Assembly (NCBI GenBank): GCA_050084985.1
Contig: JBITNC010000001.1
Span: forward strand, 127,906,001-127,970,000
Reading direction: 5' to 3'
DNA: 64,000 nt
Origin: Nageia nagi
Taxonomy: Eukaryota > Pinophyta
Below are positions 60,928 to 64,000 of this stretch, one piece after another (within the stretch, counting starts at the first letter, position 1; each line of letters begins with the position of its first letter). The notes under the pieces were generated by a model. That model worked only from the letters and a program-made list of their open reading frames with translations. It was not told the origin of the DNA and did not search any database. Position numbers and translations under genes: made by a program.

Positions 60928-62983
60928 AATGGGAGACACCTTCTTACTCAAACACATTCTTGATGGTTCCAACTTTGAGATTTGAGAACCTTGGATGAAA
61001 GATGAATTGCAGGCAAGGAAGCGTTGGCAAACAATGAATGAGAACCCTGTTGCTCATATAAATGAGAAGGAACTTGAAACCTACAACAGAAGAATGAGTT
61101 GGCTACCTCCATGATTTTTTGTGCAGTTTCAGATGATGTGCTCTTGATGTTTTCATCTTTAACCTTGGTAAAGGAAGCTTAGGATAAGCTTAAACAAATC
61201 TACCTTGGATATAAGTTTTTTAGAAGGCTTACAATAATCCAAAAGTTGCTTCAATCTCATCAAGAAGAATATGAAAAATATTTCATCATCTTGAACAAAA
61301 TCATTGACCTAAGGACCCAACTTGTTGCTTATGGGTGCAATTGGATCAACGATAGTTCATAGTCTTCATCATTCTTCAAATCTTTTCTTCAAATTTTGGT
61401 AACTTTGTGATGTTAATTGAGACAAAGCTTGATAATGAAGAAGTCTTCTCCCTTGAGAACCTTTCTAGGCTCTTTTTGAAGCATAAGAAAACCCTTAATA
61501 AAAAAATGTTGATTTCTTCTTCTAAGGATAATAACCTTTCTCTTGGAATAACCAAAACTCCTTTTAAGAAGAAGTTAAATCATCATAAGAAATCTTATCC
61601 TTATTTCTTCAAAAAGATTATGAAAATAGGTAATAAAAATAATAGGAATAACATCAAAAGCAATAAGAACAATGATAACAACAACCACTTCAAGCAAAGA
61701 GATGGAAAATGCAAAGTAAATAATCTAAATCCTAAGGCAAAGTTTAACAGTATTTATAACTATTATGGCATCCAAAGTCACAAAGAATTTGATTGCTACA
61801 AAAAGAAAAGAGAGAAAAAGAATAAAGGCAATGGAAATGTAAAGAAATTCAAAGGAAAGAAGAATATTCAAGCTAGTTTTATTGTGACACTCTACTCCAT
61901 GTCTCACACTTTTTCGTCTGATTAGATTATTGACTTTGGTTTCACTAATCACCTATGATTTGAAAAAGATAAGTTTGATAACTTTCAAAAGTATAGAAAA
62001 GATGCAGTTGTGATAGGTGATAACTCTATGCTTGAATTTCAAGACATGGAAAGCATGTTGATTCATGATAAGGTTCTTGAGAATGTGTTTTATGTTCCTA
62101 AGTTAAGGATGAATCTTCTTTCCATAATCCAAGTTGCAAGAAAAGGGTACTCATTTGAGTTTGATTTTTAATCCTGATGCATTAAAAAAAGAATTGCCAC
62201 ATTGGTTAAAGGATCACTAAAAGATGATCTATACATTATAGATCAAGTTCCAACAAAGATGTGTCTTACTACTTATGTGTGTTCTAGAGGCAATCTTTAG
62301 CACCATCATTTAGGGCACCTTAACCACAAGAGTATTCAAGTCATGAAAGACCAAGAACTTTTGAAAGGTTTGCCTTTAATTGGTTTATGTGAGAAGTGCA
62401 TCCTTGGCAAGATGTATAGATAAAGATTCAAAAAAGATAAGGTAACAAGAGCATCTCAACCTCTTCAAGTTGTACATTCAGATTTGATGGGTCGATTTTA
62501 GACTAAGTCGCTTGGGGGAGCATCTTACATCTTAACCTTCATCTATGACTTTAGTAGGTAAATTTTGGCTATTCCACTTAAGCACAAAGATCAAACCTTT
62601 GAGATTTTAAAGAACTTTAAGGCCTTAGTTGAGAACTAAAATAACTTTAAAATCAAGATTTTGAGATCAAATAATAGAGAAGAATATAATAGCAATGAAT
62701 TTAATGTCTATTATGCTAAGTATGGAATCAAGAGGCAATTTACAATTCCATACACTCCTAGCAGAATGGTATTGCTGAAAGGAAAAATAGGATAATTATG
62801 GAGATGGCTAGATGCATGTTGGGTACTCTTCTTAGTTTCTTATGGGGTGAAGCTATGAGCACTGCTATTTACACCTTGAATAGGTTTCTCACAAAAACTA
62901 TTCAGGGTAAAACTCTTTTTGAAGCTTGGTCAGAAAGAAAACCTAACATTTCTTACCTTAGGGTTTTTGGTTGTGAAGCATTC
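60928..62983 (+). pseudogene. gag to integrase of copia A, truncated and broken
   Basis: gag opens MGDTFLLKHILDGSNF at about 60928, close to B1. The zinc knuckle has lost its first two cysteines (YNYYGIQSHKEFDC near 61760). The protease site reads DFGFTNH instead of DSGCTNH (about 61930). Pre-integrase (LGHLNHKS, CEKCILGK) and integrase core (VHSDLMG, RSNN-REEYNSNEF) follow, and the sequence stops at 62983 in the WSERKPNISYLRVFGCEAF region, where a second A-type LTR begins. Many in-frame stops. More decayed than the B copies, as expected for the element that hosts them. Confidence 0.9.
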
Positions 62984-63482
62984 TATTGAAATGTTTAATG
63001 CATTATTGTAAAAGTTTTGTAATAATATTCTATGTAAGTTCACTAATACTTAAGGGTATCATTTGATATCTTAAGTATTTAAGTGAATATGATAATGTAA
63101 CTTGTCCTACACTCTATGTCATGAGCATGCCCCTTGGGTAAAAAGATGTACATGTCATGCTTTTGTACATTGGATAAAAGGGTGATCCAGAGAGGGATTT
63201 TGGCCTATAAATAGAAGGCTCCTCTCTTTGGATCATATATCAATTTGTGGAGTAAAGTTATGTATAGGATAGTATTTAGGAGATGAGATTAGAAGATTTG
63301 TAAGAGTTCTTATTTGTGAATGAAATAAGATCTAGTTAGTGAATGTACTCCTAGTTGAAGGAACCACATACATCTTGAGTTATCTTTTTGAGATTGCTTT
63401 GTGATCTATTTAGATGTTATTTGTGAGCTTTCATGTGATCTTGAGAGTTTAGAGTTGTTTAGTTTATAGTTCAACTCTCTCA
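62984..63482 (+). repeat. 5' LTR of the second A-type copia element
   Basis: About 499 bp, starts TATTGAAATG (first G changed to A relative to TGTTGGAATG) and ends CTCTCA. It shares CACTAATA-TTAAGGGTATCA and GCCTATAAATAGAAGGCTCC with 39673-40155. The TATA motif is near 63207. Confidence 0.85.
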
Positions 63483-64000
63483 TTTGGTATCAGAGCTTGG
63501 TGTGGAAGCTCTTTTTCAACATCTTGGTGATGTTCATTCCTCTCACTACTCTTCATTGTTGAGGTAAAACTCAAGAGAAGGTATAAATTCCTTCCTTCTT
63601 GATTATTTTTTTCATTAAGAATACTAACATATTTTGTGAGATGTGTTAGTTTCTTTTTTTTGCAATATGATAAAAAATAGCAATATAATGAAATGTTTTA
63701 TACTTACCTTTTTTAGTTACATTTTTTTTACAATACTATTTAAGAGGATAGTATACGAAAATTTGCATTTTTTTTTTCAAAAAAAAAGCTTATATTTAGC
63801 AATATATGGTAATGCAATCTTTTAATAATTTTTTTTGTTAGTTACAAAAGATATTCAATATATTGTTATAATTTGTTAGTTTGAAATAAAAAATATATAT
63901 TGATATTTTTGTTATAATTTTTTGTATTGTGTATAAAATTGTTATTATAATTTTTTTCACAATTATCTTACCTTGTTTTTTATTAAAAAAAGGGGGTGTA
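62984..64000 (+). mobile_element. Second A-type copia element, 5' end only
   Basis: Starts with an A-family LTR (62984-63482), followed by a primer-binding site at 63485-63496 (TGGTATCAGAGC) and about 500 bp of AT-rich leader like 40160-40592 (AGGTAAAA...ACTAACACAT/ACTAACATAT blocks). An LTR followed by a primer-binding site is a 5' LTR, so a new element runs off the window here. It interrupts the integrase gene of A. The preceding bases are CATTC. Confidence 0.8.

Larger units (their letters stand above)
39673..62983 (+). mobile_element. Ty1/copia element 'A', interrupted
   Basis: Outermost element of the nest. Its 5' LTR (39673-40155) and first 430 internal bases run to 40592. B1 occupies 40593-58668. 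The A leader resumes at 58669, followed by gag, protease and integrase remnants to 62983, where a second A-type LTR cuts it off. No reverse transcriptase or 3' LTR for A is inside the window. If the second LTR marks another insertion, both should lie beyond 64000. The leader shares blocks with the B elements (for example the ACATGACTTGTTTGGG region at 60330 and 43667), so A and B are related lineages. Confidence 0.8.

Noticed and set aside
62984-63482. The second A-type LTR as the 3' LTR of A
   Set aside because: It is followed by a primer-binding site and leader, not by a target-site duplication, and A has no reverse transcriptase before it. It is a 5' LTR of another element.

Overview
This window looks like nuclear DNA of a seed plant. 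It is AT-rich, with only two host genes recognisable. One of them has GT-AG introns of 2 to 9.3 kb filled with old transposable elements, and the rest is mostly nested Ty1/copia retrotransposons. This combination suggests a large-genome plant, perhaps a gymnosperm, but nothing here fixes the species.

Host genes. (1) 6444-31782, plus strand: the C-terminal half (about 390 codons, 12 exons, stop included) of a DEAD-box RNA helicase of the plant RH28 / yeast Drs1 / animal DDX27 type, a nucleolar large-subunit ribosome-assembly factor. The 5' exons are probably upstream of the window. (2) 36942-37549, minus strand: a complete two-exon nuclear transport factor 2 (NTF2) gene, about 160 aa, with an unusual N-terminal extension of about 40 residues.

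Layout. 1-6443: decayed sequence with a minus-strand hAT transposase (about 2290-4580) and a piece of non-LTR reverse transcriptase (about 5036-5580). 6444-31782: RH28, whose introns hold a minus-strand hAT scrap (about 13900-14300), a minus-strand copia remnant lacking its reverse transcriptase (about 18080-20010), a plus-strand hAT transposase (about 21600-23345) and several tandem duplications. 32426-32867: a 442-bp terminal-inverted-repeat element just downstream of RH28. 32868-39672: quiet DNA around the NTF2 gene, with two copies of an unclassified dispersed repeat.

39673-64000 is a retrotransposon nest, readable to the base from its target-site duplications (TSDs). A copia element 'A' (5' LTR 39673-40155, gag to integrase at 60928-62983) is split by copia element 'B1' (40593-58668, TSD GTAAT). 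The 3' LTR of B1 is split in turn by a sister element 'B2' in the opposite orientation (49169-58374, TSD AAGGG). A second A-type LTR with its own primer-binding site (62984-63496) cuts A inside its integrase gene and begins another element that leaves the window. B1 and B2 are close relatives lying head to head, so they form an inverted repeat with arms of about 6.6 kb. All elements carry stops or frameshifts and none looks autonomous.

I found no RNA gene, CRISPR array or clearly new biological system. The most interesting structures are the dated nest and its palindrome, the unrelated leader segments in B1 and B2, the copy-number-variable 49-bp minisatellite in the B elements, and the extended NTF2.
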